A stretch of 50,657 nucleotides of DNA from a virus: positions 1-50,657 of IMG/VR virus record IMGVR_UViG_3300048033_000871, one strand, 5' to 3'. Position numbers and translations under genes: made by a program. Each line of letters opens with the position of its first letter. Positions within the stretch are counted from its first letter, which is position 1. The notes under the pieces were generated by a model that saw nothing but the letters and a program-made list of their open reading frames with translations, made no database searches and had not been told where the DNA came from. Below, piece by piece: positions 19,339-28,130 of the stretch.

Positions 19339-21428
19339 TATCTAACCACCTTAAAGTAGAAGTTATCATCAAAGTATTTAGTTGTTCCGTTTTGGTCAAC
19401 TCTAAATACAAACTTATAGAATCTCTCTGGTTGTAACCCATTGAACCAAAAGTTAAAATAGTTACCTTCGGAATCACAACCCACCTTAGTATAATTAGTA
19501 TCGAACGGAATAATTACTTGCTCCGTTTCAGCATCAACTACCGAATAATACGAGGTAGTTGGTAAGTATTTTACCAATTTATAATTTGATGTCGATGAGA
19601 ATGTTCTTGCAGGGAATCTCTCTCTACCAAATATTCTAATCTTACCTTTAGATGATTCTTTGTATTCAGTTCCAAGATTCTTTACATATACAATCATATC
19701 ATCAGTATCAAGTGCTTCGAGTGAGCCAGTTACAAATGTCGTATCATCCCAACGAACTTCAAGTACTGGTGGGTAGATTGTATTTGTGTCTGAAGAGAAG
19801 AACTTGATTGAACCAAACTTAGTCGTTGATTGTTCATCAGTCTTAGATTTCTTAACTATAAAACCATTGTTTGTTCTTGTTCCATCTAACCACTCATTTA
19901 CATAATCAGTAACTTCCACATCAAGGTCATCCGTGTATTTTGTGAATGATTGATAGTATGCATTGCCACTGCTAAATGATGATGAGTACCAAGTACCACC
20001 ACCTACATTGGTAATCCAATGAGCGTCATATTTAAAGTCGGTGTATGCTGAACCTGTTGAGATGTTATCTGATTCTAATTTTACATTGTCAATAGAACCA
20101 CTAAAGTCACCACTACCACTACCAAAGAATGTCCAACGAATGTTATGATTACCATCTTGCTGTGCTTCGAAGTATAGTGTTACATTTTGTGATGATGTGA
20201 AATTTGATACATAAGAACTTTGTAAATAGTTAGATGAGTCTAATAATCTACCATCGGGTTCTTGGATATTAAATTCGATACCTAATACATTACCACCACC
20301 ATCGGTATCTTGGAATGTTCCAGGGTCTATATTAAAACTAGCAGTATAGAAGGCACCTTCTTGTAGTGATACCTTTCTATTCACAGTTGCACCGCCAAAG
20401 TTAGACCCCGACATAACTAACTTAAAGTCTTTAATCGTGGTTGTTTGTGATGAGTTTTCATCATTTAGAATCTCATCGTTGATTACATATGTTGATGGTA
20501 AAGTTCCATTGATATTGAATTGGTCAAAGATTACTACCGACTCCTCTACTACACTATAAATGTAGAAGTTATCCAACGAACCCTCAGAACCATCTGCACC
20601 ATTGTTATCAAAGAATGTAAATTGTACCTTGTGTACATCACTACCACCAACTGCAGCAGAACCTGTAAATGACATTAGATATGAATTCTCACCCTCAATA
20701 GTGTCGAAGTATCCAGTCACTTCCGAGTCATCGTAGTAAGAACCATCGGGTTTGTAAACTCTAAAGTCAATACCCGATAGTGTTAACTTATTTGCCTCGA
20801 ACGATAGTGTATAAACTTGACCCTCATCTAAAGATGCTGATAAGTTTGCGGTAGCACCACCATAATTAGATGCTGAAAGGATTAGTAAACCACCACTAAC
20901 CACGAGGGATGGGTCTTCACCTTGAGTACCTTTGATAGGTTCTATCATTTCGAACCCACCTACATTTGCAGTAAAGTTATAATATGCTTCCAATGATGGA
21001 ATCGATGATGGGTCAATTGGTTTACCAACAGTTGAGTTTACAGTATCCCAAACATCTGACAAACTTCTACTTACCCAAGAAACGTGTTTTGTAGAGTGTG
21101 GTGTGTCCGCTTCAGACCCAATACCTTCAGTAAATCCCTCGTATAATGGATACACATATAGGTCGTAATTCGATTCTATTTCTCTACTCTCAATGTTCTC
21201 TAACCTCAACCTATATTGTGGTGATGTAATATCATTTGATACTATCGATTGTGAAATTGAGGTAAGGTCGAATTCCAACAATGCTCTACTATTACCTAAT
21301 AGAGTAGTATTATCGGTATCGTAGAACTTACCGATTTCAAGAATCTCATCCTTACCCGTGTTTTGTGATTTACGAGGTGTGTCCTCATATAGGGTTGCAT
21401 CTTTACTTGGATATATTCTATAAATCAT
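19338..21428 (-). CDS. Baseplate/tail protein with DNRLRE-like N-terminus
   Basis: 696 residues. The opening IYPSKDATLYEDTPRKSQNT, followed by SRALLEFDLTSI, resembles the DNRLRE family of extracellular beta modules. Residues about 190-460 contain two related jelly-roll-like segments (LILSASNYGGATANLSASLD and LVMSGSNFGGATVNRKVSLQ), a clear internal duplication that resembles carbohydrate-binding modules. This suggests glycan contact at the baseplate rim. It follows gp6 by 10 bases. Confidence 0.7.
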   Translation of the reverse strand: MIYRIYPSKDATLYEDTPRKSQNTGKDEILEIGKFYDTDNTTLLGNSRALLEFDLTSISQSIVSNDITSPQYRLRLENIESREIESNYDLYVYPLYEGFTEGIGSEADTPHSTKHVSWVSRSLSDVWDTVNSTVGKPIDPSSIPSLEAYYNFTANVGGFEMIEPIKGTQGEDPSLVVSGGLLILSASNYGGATANLSASLDEGQVYTLSFEANKLTLSGIDFRVYKPDGSYYDDSEVTGYFDTIEGENSYLMSFTGSAAVGGSDVHKVQFTFFDNNGADGSEGSLDNFYIYSVVEESVVIFDQFNINGTLPSTYVINDEILNDENSSQTTTIKDFKLVMSGSNFGGATVNRKVSLQEGAFYTASFNIDPGTFQDTDGGGNVLGIEFNIQEPDGRLLDSSNYLQSSYVSNFTSSQNVTLYFEAQQDGNHNIRWTFFGSGSGDFSGSIDNVKLESDNISTGSAYTDFKYDAHWITNVGGGTWYSSSFSSGNAYYQSFTKYTDDLDVEVTDYVNEWLDGTRTNNGFIVKKSKTDEQSTTKFGSIKFFSSDTNTIYPPVLEVRWDDTTFVTGSLEALDTDDMIVYVKNLGTEYKESSKGKIRIFGRERFPARTFSSTSNYKLVKYLPTTSYYSVVDAETEQVIIPFDTNYTKVGCDSEGNYFNFWFNGLQPERFYKFVFRVDQNGTTKYFDDNFYFKVVR

Positions 21429-21438
21429 CTCTTACCTC

Positions 21439-23352
21439 TTAAAATAATGATACCACTCTACCACGAATATCACTATCTGGATACTTCACTTCAAAACAAG
21501 TTGGGTCTTTAGGTGGGTAGATAATTCCATTTCTGGTAGCATTGTTAATGTTATATATGTTCGATGAGTAGTTACCATCGTATTTGTTTGTTATTTGTAA
21601 ACCACCATTACCATCTCTATCAGGTCTAACCACCGATTGTACACCATCCACACTATCTAATAATACATAAATATCAGTAAGTACAATTGGTTTTGCTATT
21701 TGCATATTATCGGTGTTGAAGTATTTTTTCAATTCATCAATACATCTCAACAACACTTCATTTGAATTGTAATTTGGTAATGTTATAATTTCAAAATCAA
21801 TACCGATATTAACTATGTACGCATTTTTTATATTAACTGCATCCGTAAGAACTCTATAATATGATATGTAGTTTTGCAAGTTCTGCTTTGTAGCAGGATT
21901 GAGTTGTGTTAATTTCTTATCTTTATCATATCCTAATGTATAGAAGTTGATTGCCAATGGGTTTGGTATTGGGTCTGGGCCATCATCCAACAATGTGTTG
22001 ATTTGGAAGTCGGGGGCAACGTATGCTTTAGCAACCGAACCAAATTGTGGTGGTAATGCATATGCTCTTAATAAATAATCTTCCTTAGTTACTGCTCTAT
22101 TTTGTGCTCTAAAGTAAGATATAGCATTGTTTCTAACTTCTTCTACTTCTTCTTCAAAAGCACCCCCTGATGCTGCTACTTCATTTGTTACTGCTATTGA
22201 GTTTTCCACAACATTAACAACATCACCTACTAATGCAGATGTGTCGTTTTCTATAACACGCTCTACAATATTTGTAAGGTCAGATGATGGTACATTATCC
22301 ACAACACCATTCCCAACTCTATAAGTTACTGTAAGGGTTGTGTTTGAGGGAGCAACACCATATGTTTTTGTATACATAAAGTTTGAAGGGTCGATTCCTT
22401 GGTCAAGGTCACCACTTGCAGGATATAATGCAGACCCAACATTATCTGGATTTGGTAGAATCTCTTCATCTGCATTTTGTGATACACCTGCTCCAAACTG
22501 AATATCTATTTCACCATCATCTGTGATACGAGTCACATATCTTTTTGGAACTCGTTTTAGTTTTAATAAAGATGGTGTCTCGTTTGAATATGCAGACATT
22601 GCTAACGAGTAGTCAGTAGTGTTTGGTAACTCTTCAAATATAGTGTCTTGTGCTAAGTATTCTACTTTAGACCAAGAGTCACCATCATCATCCATAATTT
22701 TGATTACATCAATCAAACCATCCTCATCACTAAGTTTAATCTTGTCATATGGGGTTGGGGATTCAAATTCGTATTCTACTGATTTTTCTTTACCACTAAC
22801 TGCTCTTACATATTTTTTAAGAAGGTAGTATACTGGTTCATTTGTGTTTTCATCAATCTGATATACTGATACTTCGGTTGGGTCAAATGATGAAGAGAAT
22901 CCAAATCTTACTTTATTGATTGTAGTGAATTCAACATCTGAGTTTGTCGATGACCCAACTATCATTCCCTCTTGTAAGGTGAGTGCGTAATCAAAGTTTG
23001 GTTTTACGTTTTCACCACTTCCTTGTGCGGGTACTAATTGATAAACTGTTAGTGTAGTTGTAGCAGGTACGAATAGTTTTGGTTTATATCCAAATGATTG
23101 TGCAATTGTAAATACATTAGACTTTTCTTGTGCTTCTTCAAGGATAGATTCTCTTAATTGAACATCAGTATAGTATGATAATACATCACCCACATACGAT
23201 GCCATCTCCATAAACATCATACCAGGTGATGACTCGTTAAAGTCATTATAGGTATTTGGGAAATAATTTTTTGTGAAGTCAATCAGGTTCTTACGAATAT
23301 CACCGAAATCTCTTCCTACTAAATTTACATCTTTTTTTACTTTATTTGCCAT
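21439..23352 (-). CDS. 6: Baseplate wedge protein gp6 (Baseplate_J-like)
   Basis: 637 residues (T4 gp6 is 660). The opening DFGDIRKNLIDFTKNYFP and ESSPGMMFMEMASYVGDVLSYYTD is typical of T4-like gp6. A Baseplate_J-like core follows, including the SYFRAQNRAVTKEDYLLRAY segment near residues 420-440. gp6 dimers form the ring that holds the wedges of the contractile-tail baseplate. It follows gp25 by 9 bases, the usual order. Confidence 0.9.
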   Translation of the reverse strand: MANKVKKDVNLVGRDFGDIRKNLIDFTKNYFPNTYNDFNESSPGMMFMEMASYVGDVLSYYTDVQLRESILEEAQEKSNVFTIAQSFGYKPKLFVPATTTLTVYQLVPAQGSGENVKPNFDYALTLQEGMIVGSSTNSDVEFTTINKVRFGFSSSFDPTEVSVYQIDENTNEPVYYLLKKYVRAVSGKEKSVEYEFESPTPYDKIKLSDEDGLIDVIKIMDDDGDSWSKVEYLAQDTIFEELPNTTDYSLAMSAYSNETPSLLKLKRVPKRYVTRITDDGEIDIQFGAGVSQNADEEILPNPDNVGSALYPASGDLDQGIDPSNFMYTKTYGVAPSNTTLTVTYRVGNGVVDNVPSSDLTNIVERVIENDTSALVGDVVNVVENSIAVTNEVAASGGAFEEEVEEVRNNAISYFRAQNRAVTKEDYLLRAYALPPQFGSVAKAYVAPDFQINTLLDDGPDPIPNPLAINFYTLGYDKDKKLTQLNPATKQNLQNYISYYRVLTDAVNIKNAYIVNIGIDFEIITLPNYNSNEVLLRCIDELKKYFNTDNMQIAKPIVLTDIYVLLDSVDGVQSVVRPDRDGNGGLQITNKYDGNYSSNIYNINNATRNGIIYPPKDPTCFEVKYPDSDIRGRVVSLF

Positions 23353-23361
23353 CTTCTATCC

Positions 23362-23796
23362 TCAGACAATAGAAACATTACCTTGCTCAGTAACGAGTAT
23401 TGTTATTTGTGTGTTTGCACCATTCTCAGTAACCCTAACCCTTAATTCTATTTGGACACGATTACTATCCTCTAATGTAGTTACATTTACATTATCTACT
23501 ATAATATAAGGTAACCAAAATTTTATATCATCTCTTAATGATGCTTCTAAATCATCGTTTAGAGTTTCTGAAATTTGTTCGAATAGTAGTGAATATACAT
23601 CCGAACCAAATAAGGGTTGGAATGGTCTTTCACCTTTTCGTGTTAGTATCAGATTTTTAAGATTAGATATTGCTTGTTCTTCAGTAGTATAAGATAATTT
23701 AAACAATGGGTCACCGCCCAATGGTAGTTGCACCCCAATTGCTTTATTAGGTTTTAGGTCTAATGGATTTCTTCTATACTCCTTACGAATTGGCAT
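23362..23796 (-). CDS. 25: Baseplate wedge protein gp25
   Basis: 144 residues (T4 gp25 is 132). It contains the family's core: a helix (AISNLKNLILTRKGERPFQP, with the conserved ERP-type motif), then LFGSDV, and beta strands RVQIELRVRV near the end. gp25 is part of the conserved inner baseplate core with gp6 and gp53. The start overlaps the last base of the upstream 160-residue gene's stop region. Confidence 0.9.
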   Translation of the reverse strand: MPIRKEYRRNPLDLKPNKAIGVQLPLGGDPLFKLSYTTEEQAISNLKNLILTRKGERPFQPLFGSDVYSLLFEQISETLNDDLEASLRDDIKFWLPYIIVDNVNVTTLEDSNRVQIELRVRVTENGANTQITILVTEQGNVSIV

Positions 23797-24278
23797 TATT
23801 TACCCTTTTTATCATTCATATGTTTCATCAAACCAGAATAGTCTTTTGTCAATGCACTCAGTACCGCTTGACCTGCTTCGGTTTGTTGTAGTTGTTGTGT
23901 AGATACTTGACCACCTTCAGCAGTTTGTAATACTTGTGGTTGTTGACCACTCACCATACTACCAAAACTTTGTGCTTGAGATGAGTTAAACATACCACCG
24001 CCAACTCCATTGGAGTTGATACTTCTCCACTCACCACCTTGGGCAGTTTCATTTAACATATCATTCAACATAGAGTTCTTAGTGAATGACTTTGATTCTT
24101 GTTTTGCTTCGAAGATATGTTCTACATCAAGCGGGTCTCGTTCAACAACTTGTGGTTGTGATTCCTTCAACTCTTTTAGAATAGAGTTACGAAGTGCCTT
24201 TTCCTTTTTAGCCACTTCTTTCTTTACCTCTTCCTTAATAATGAGTTGAATTGCTTTAATTAGTTTCTTTGTATCCAT
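23796..24278 (-). CDS. Hypothetical protein, coiled coil and Gln-rich
   Basis: 160 residues. Residues 1-45 form a charged Lys/Glu helix (KEEVKKEVAKKEKALRNSIL). Residues 75-145 are low complexity, rich in Gln, Ser and Gly. The position between the gp5-like spike and gp25 suggests a small baseplate or chaperone-like component. I do not recognise it. CATATTTAT stands just upstream of the start, overlapping the leader. Confidence 0.7.
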   Translation of the reverse strand: MDTKKLIKAIQLIIKEEVKKEVAKKEKALRNSILKELKESQPQVVERDPLDVEHIFEAKQESKSFTKNSMLNDMLNETAQGGEWRSINSNGVGGGMFNSSQAQSFGSMVSGQQPQVLQTAEGGQVSTQQLQQTEAGQAVLSALTKDYSGLMKHMNDKKGK

Positions 24279-24302
24279 AATAATAAATATGTTTGTATAT
24301 AA

Positions 24303-25331
24303 TTATTGTTTCATTAATTGTAACTGAGTTTTGATTCCAGCAGCTGATTGTGCAAGTTGTGGTCCTGCTGAAGCAAGAGATGCGATTGGCACAGGTCCTA
24401 CTGCACTTGCTCCGATTGCTGATGTAAGTTGTGGTGCTAATTTTATCAACGCATCGGTGATTGCTTCTAACTGAGTAAATATGGTATCCATATCTGCCTT
24501 CCAATTTGGAGTAGATACATTTACGGACTTACCACCACTAATCAAAACTGAGTCTGATTTTGAGTTTAAAATAATCCTATCAGAATTTAATACTATCTGA
24601 GGACTTTTGTAATTACTTGGTGGGGTAACTCCCAAAGTAAACTTGTTTGATGACTTTAGGCTTATAGTTTGTTTTGAACCTAACCAAATAGATGAGTCAT
24701 CTTCGTTAACATCTTCAATTACAAATTTATTATAACCATTGGATTCACCTGCACCATTTCTAATTATAGTGATTGGTGATTTAGGGTCATTTGATGACCA
24801 CGATGGTTTTATGGCAGCACCTTTGATTTGATTGCTGTCTCGTAGAACACCATCAGGTGTATATCCAAATCTAATAGACTGACCAAACCTACCTTCCTGT
24901 ATCACATCACCAAGGTATGGTTGTAATTGGGATACGTTAGATACTTCTTCAAACCCAATTCCTAAATCTGGGTTAGAGTCACCAGACGTTACGGCAGGTA
25001 TACCATTTGATACTTGCGAGAAGTTTGGTGAAGAACCTGCTTCTGCAAATGTTAGTTTAGGTAAAGCATTATGGTTTACATTGTTTTGTATACCAACAAC
25101 ACTAGTGTAGTAGTTTTTAGTTGCTTGAGATGAGTTAGATGCTTCATCGGAATTTGCTACCACAATGTACACCTGCTCACCTATTACTGGAATCTTCCTT
25201 GTGTTAGTATCAAGTGGTGTACATCTTAATATATTTTTAGTACCCCTATCTTTTACGGATACTGTGATTGTATTGAAATTTTCATAGGTGTCATCATCTA
25301 AATATACACCAATTACGGTTCCTAATTTCAT
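24303..25331 (-). CDS. gp5/gpV-like baseplate spike protein (OB-fold, no lysozyme)
   Basis: 342 residues. Residues 1-95 look like the OB fold of gp5/gpV/VgrG (GTVIGVYLDDDTYENFNTITV, then PVIGEQVYIV). The middle has short repeated beta strands (KQTISLKSSNKFTLGV, QIVLNSDRIILNSKS), as in a triple-stranded spike helix. The last 80 residues are Ala/Ser-rich helix. I see no lysozyme catalytic motif, unlike T4 gp5. Location next to gp25 and gp6 supports a hub/spike role. Confidence 0.65.
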   Translation of the reverse strand: MKLGTVIGVYLDDDTYENFNTITVSVKDRGTKNILRCTPLDTNTRKIPVIGEQVYIVVANSDEASNSSQATKNYYTSVVGIQNNVNHNALPKLTFAEAGSSPNFSQVSNGIPAVTSGDSNPDLGIGFEEVSNVSQLQPYLGDVIQEGRFGQSIRFGYTPDGVLRDSNQIKGAAIKPSWSSNDPKSPITIIRNGAGESNGYNKFVIEDVNEDDSSIWLGSKQTISLKSSNKFTLGVTPPSNYKSPQIVLNSDRIILNSKSDSVLISGGKSVNVSTPNWKADMDTIFTQLEAITDALIKLAPQLTSAIGASAVGPVPIASLASAGPQLAQSAAGIKTQLQLMKQ

Positions 25332-25690
25332 TCATCATCTCCATCTTCTTTGGGTAGGTCTTTTTCAACCTCATCGATTGCTTCCATTAATTGTCTCTTT
25401 TCTTCATCGGACAATAGCATACCACCACTCTCTCCACTATTACTATCCTTCATCATTCTCTGAACAATAGCAGCAAGTTTAATTAATGCATCATCATTCT
25501 TTACTGAGATATCTAGGTATTCTTTAATAAGTGGGACAACTACGGAAGCATCATTAAGATTCTTAACCATAGGTTCAAGTTGTGCAATCAACAACTTTAT
25601 TTGTCTATCTTTCTTTTTTTGATTCGAGTATATATCAGACATAATATCTGAAAAACTCTTATCTTTAAATAGTTTACTATCCTTATCCAT
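25328..25690 (-). CDS. Hypothetical helical protein between late sigma factor and spike
   Basis: 120 residues, mostly helical with an acidic end (EEKRQLMEAIDEVEKDLP). It overlaps the spike gene by 4 bases and the sigma gene by 8, so it is translationally coupled to both. T4 gene 33 (late co-activator, 112 residues) has similar size, but I see no hydrophobic clamp-binding tail, so I do not call it gp33. Confidence 0.75.
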   Translation of the reverse strand: MDKDSKLFKDKSFSDIMSDIYSNQKKKDRQIKLLIAQLEPMVKNLNDASVVVPLIKEYLDISVKNDDALIKLAAIVQRMMKDSNSGESGGMLLSDEEKRQLMEAIDEVEKDLPKEDGDDE

Positions 25691-26399
25691 TCAACTCCTC
25701 AATCCTATGTGTTATTGGCAATAAACCTTCCTTTACATAGTCTAAATACAATTCTCTATAAATTATTTTCATCTTACCAACTACCTTTGTAATGTATTGA
25801 GTTTGAACACCAGTCCTCTCTCTAATAAGTATATAAAGTGCTTTTTTGTTGTAAGAGTAAAGATTGTCTCGTGTCCTAAATAATTCATTGAGAGAATCTG
25901 CAATCTTTCTATCACGTTCTTTATTGAATAATTCAAATAAGTTATAGTCGATATACCTTACATAAAAGTCCATAAATTCAGTCAAGTCATCCTTTTGTTT
26001 TTGTAGATACACTTCACTAATAATATCTCTACTAGAATCAATCACATCTATACCATCACGAAGTTTCATTCGTGCATAGTTAGCATTATTCTCGTTGAAC
26101 AAATAGTTTCTTGCAATTACTGTAAAGTATGAAAATGCTCTACCATTCTCACCCTTGAACTTGTGAATCTTCTCATTCAAGAATGCTACTACATTTGCCT
26201 TTACATCTTCATATGGAACTTCGAAGTAGTAAGTTTTGTATGTGTGAATCACATTCTCAGCAAGTTTATCAAATGGATAGTGAATAAAACGATTGTAGAT
26301 TTTATTCTTTAATCGTTGGTCATCACATCTATTATATGCATTGATTGCAATCTCGGTGATTGATGTAAAATACCTTTTACTTCTCCTCTTGCGACCCAT
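25683..26399 (-). CDS. 55: Late transcription sigma factor, gp55 family
   Basis: 238 residues (T4 gp55 is 185). A sigma-2-like region is visible: RAFSYFTVIARNYLFNENN (about residues 93-111) corresponds to the core-binding and -10-melting helices of phage late sigma factors. The basic N-terminus (MGRKRRSKRYF) may contact DNA. It would direct host RNA polymerase to late promoters for the structural genes next to it. Its start lies inside the end of the 93-residue membrane gene. Confidence 0.8.
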   Translation of the reverse strand: MGRKRRSKRYFTSITEIAINAYNRCDDQRLKNKIYNRFIHYPFDKLAENVIHTYKTYYFEVPYEDVKANVVAFLNEKIHKFKGENGRAFSYFTVIARNYLFNENNANYARMKLRDGIDVIDSSRDIISEVYLQKQKDDLTEFMDFYVRYIDYNLFELFNKERDRKIADSLNELFRTRDNLYSYNKKALYILIRERTGVQTQYITKVVGKMKIIYRELYLDYVKEGLLPITHRIEELNG

Positions 26400-26658
26400 A
26401 GTATTCCTCTAGTTGTGAAATTATTTCGTACATTTGTTTAAATACAACCCCAGTCTCATCATCTGCTTCAAATGACCCAATTCTATCAATCTCTTTCATA
26501 CGAGACATTGATGAGTCGATTCTACTTGCGATTTCAGCAAGAGTTGTTTCCTGCTCCTCTACCACATCTTCTTGTGCTTCATTCTTACGAAGAAGATTCC
26601 AAGTGGTATACCCAAGGGTAAGTGTGGTTAGTGATAATAATATAATAGTTACAATCAT
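26377..26658 (-). CDS. Membrane-anchored coiled-coil protein
   Basis: 93 residues. One N-terminal transmembrane helix (residues 2-22), then a charged region with a predicted coiled coil (VVEEQETTLAEIASRIDSSM). The topology resembles small inner-membrane anchors. Function unknown. It overlaps both neighbours, which is consistent with one operon. Confidence 0.75.
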   Translation of the reverse strand: MIVTIILLSLTTLTLGYTTWNLLRKNEAQEDVVEEQETTLAEIASRIDSSMSRMKEIDRIGSFEADDETGVVFKQMYEIISQLEEYYGSQEEK

Positions 26659-27437
26659 TACTCTACAATATCTTTAAATGCATCGAATACACTTTTAGTA
26701 TCCGTAGTGCTATTAGTAAATGCCTCACCCAAATCACCTTTCTTAGGTCTACCAGTTGTCGTGGTACGAGTTGACTTCACTGGATTCATCTCTTGTTTCC
26801 ATCTCTGTGTTTCGAATGTACACGCATTTAAATCTGCTTGATGCATAATATGAGGTAGTGGTGTCTTTAGTTTTTGGTCAGCAAATGTTTTTCTTAAATA
26901 CTCACCATTGCTATCATCATACAACCCATCGGTCAGCTTCATACTAATCCACTCCTCTTGGGTACACTTTATACCAAAGTAGTTTAGTAAGTAAAATGTT
27001 CTATCATTGGTATTCATCCAATGAATATCTGCATTTGGTTTGTAAATCTTACCTTGGTTCTTAACGTGCCATTGTGAGTCGTTCTTAATGTAGTAATCAG
27101 CATCGGGTGTTCCTAACTTACCAAGGTCGTGGTGTAGTGCAGTGAAGATTACACTCTCCCGTGTAAGGTCACCCATATCAATACCTAACTCTTGTTGGAA
27201 CTCATAAGTCTTTACTGCATTACGAGTAACTCGTAGCACGTGGTCAATGTATCCGCCTGGGAATGCATTATGGAAGTGTTCAAACGAAGATGCAGGTGTA
27301 TACAAAATTCGTTCTTCAAAATGGTCGTACATTTTGTTTAATGATTCTAATCTATCACCTTCAAAGGTTTGATTGATTAGTTTACGAAACTTCTCGTAGT
27401 TTCCTACGAGTTCTTCTGCTGTAAAGAAATCTAACAT
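26658..27437 (-). CDS. HD-domain phosphohydrolase
   Basis: 259 residues. HD-superfamily metal ligands are visible: H66 (YIDHVLRV), HHD at 102-104 in ALHHDLGK, and a later D near the helix MKLTDGLYDD. Such enzymes cleave nucleotides or nucleotide second messengers; the substrate cannot be told from sequence. The last 40 residues (NPVKSTRTTTTGRPKKGDLG and on) are a disordered tail. It follows the ClpP gene by 9 bases, with the AAAAAGTT-ATG start context. Confidence 0.8.
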   Translation of the reverse strand: MLDFFTAEELVGNYEKFRKLINQTFEGDRLESLNKMYDHFEERILYTPASSFEHFHNAFPGGYIDHVLRVTRNAVKTYEFQQELGIDMGDLTRESVIFTALHHDLGKLGTPDADYYIKNDSQWHVKNQGKIYKPNADIHWMNTNDRTFYLLNYFGIKCTQEEWISMKLTDGLYDDSNGEYLRKTFADQKLKTPLPHIMHQADLNACTFETQRWKQEMNPVKSTRTTTTGRPKKGDLGEAFTNSTTDTKSVFDAFKDIVE

Positions 27438-27446
27438 AACTTTTTA

Positions 27447-28073
27447 TTAAATAATTTTATCTATAATACCTAATTCTAATGCTTTATCAGTAGACATAAA
27501 GTAGTCTGAAGATGATATACCTTCCCAATACTCTTTGTCCATTTTTGAGTTGTCTGCCATCAATTGATTGCAATCGTTTTCCAAGTCTTCACTAAACTTA
27601 GCATTTGATTTCACATCACTTAACTTACCTACAACAAATGTAGATAATTGATGAACCATAATCTTCGAGTGCTTTGATGCAGCACGAACTCCAGTACCAC
27701 AAGTCAATAGTAAGGCAGCTGCCGACATTGCTGAACCTCTTACTATAATATTAAATGTAATACCTTGTTCTTTTTGTGACTGCATAAAGTCAATTAACGC
27801 TAGAGTCTCAATAACATCACCACCTGGTGAGTTGAGAAGAATATTGATAGTATCTAACTCTCCATTTATTTTCTTGAGTAGTCTTACCTTAGATACAATA
27901 TCAAATGTTAATCCACTTTGAATTTCATCTTGGATAAGGATTACATTGTCAGTAGAATCAATTCCATAGTCGAACTCTCTAAAGAATTCTTCCTTTGGGT
28001 CGGCATCTTTATCTATTGAATATCTTGGAGTTTCTCCAATTCGTGTGGTACTATTACTATATAGGTCATCCAT
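27447..28073 (-). CDS. clpP: ClpP-like serine protease
   Basis: 208 residues. The fold's marks are NSPGG (81-85, oxyanion hole), the nucleophile Ser117 in GSAMSAAA, His141 in MVHQ and Asp190 in SSDYFMS, so the catalytic triad is complete. Residues 1-40 are a non-conserved acidic leader. In phages such proteins can serve as head-maturation proteases or act with host Clp ATPases; context here does not decide. A promoter without boxes lies just upstream. Confidence 0.9.
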   Translation of the reverse strand: MDDLYSNSTTRIGETPRYSIDKDADPKEEFFREFDYGIDSTDNVILIQDEIQSGLTFDIVSKVRLLKKINGELDTINILLNSPGGDVIETLALIDFMQSQKEQGITFNIIVRGSAMSAAALLLTCGTGVRAASKHSKIMVHQLSTFVVGKLSDVKSNAKFSEDLENDCNQLMADNSKMDKEYWEGISSSDYFMSTDKALELGIIDKII

Positions 28074-28097
28074 TGTGTATATCTTGTTTATTTATAT

Positions 28098-28129
28098 ACA
28101 ATATACAAAAAATAATCGAATTATCCAAA
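28098..28129 (-). promoter_or_regulatory. Putative promoter, box-less class, for clpP
   Basis: TTTG at 28126-28129, 20 bases ending in TTTTTTG, then TATATTGT at 28098-28105. A T4-late-like TATAAATA overlaps the downstream edge (about 28090-28097), so the site may serve both early and late transcription; that second role is speculation. Confidence 0.5.
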
Positions 28130-28130
28130 A

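Noticed and set aside
25328-25690. gp33 late co-activator
   Set aside because: Size and place fit, but the hydrophobic C-terminal clamp-binding motif is absent.
28090-28097. T4 late promoter TATAAATA as the general late signal
   Set aside because: It is found clearly only once on the coding strand near a start (before clpP) and not before the structural genes.
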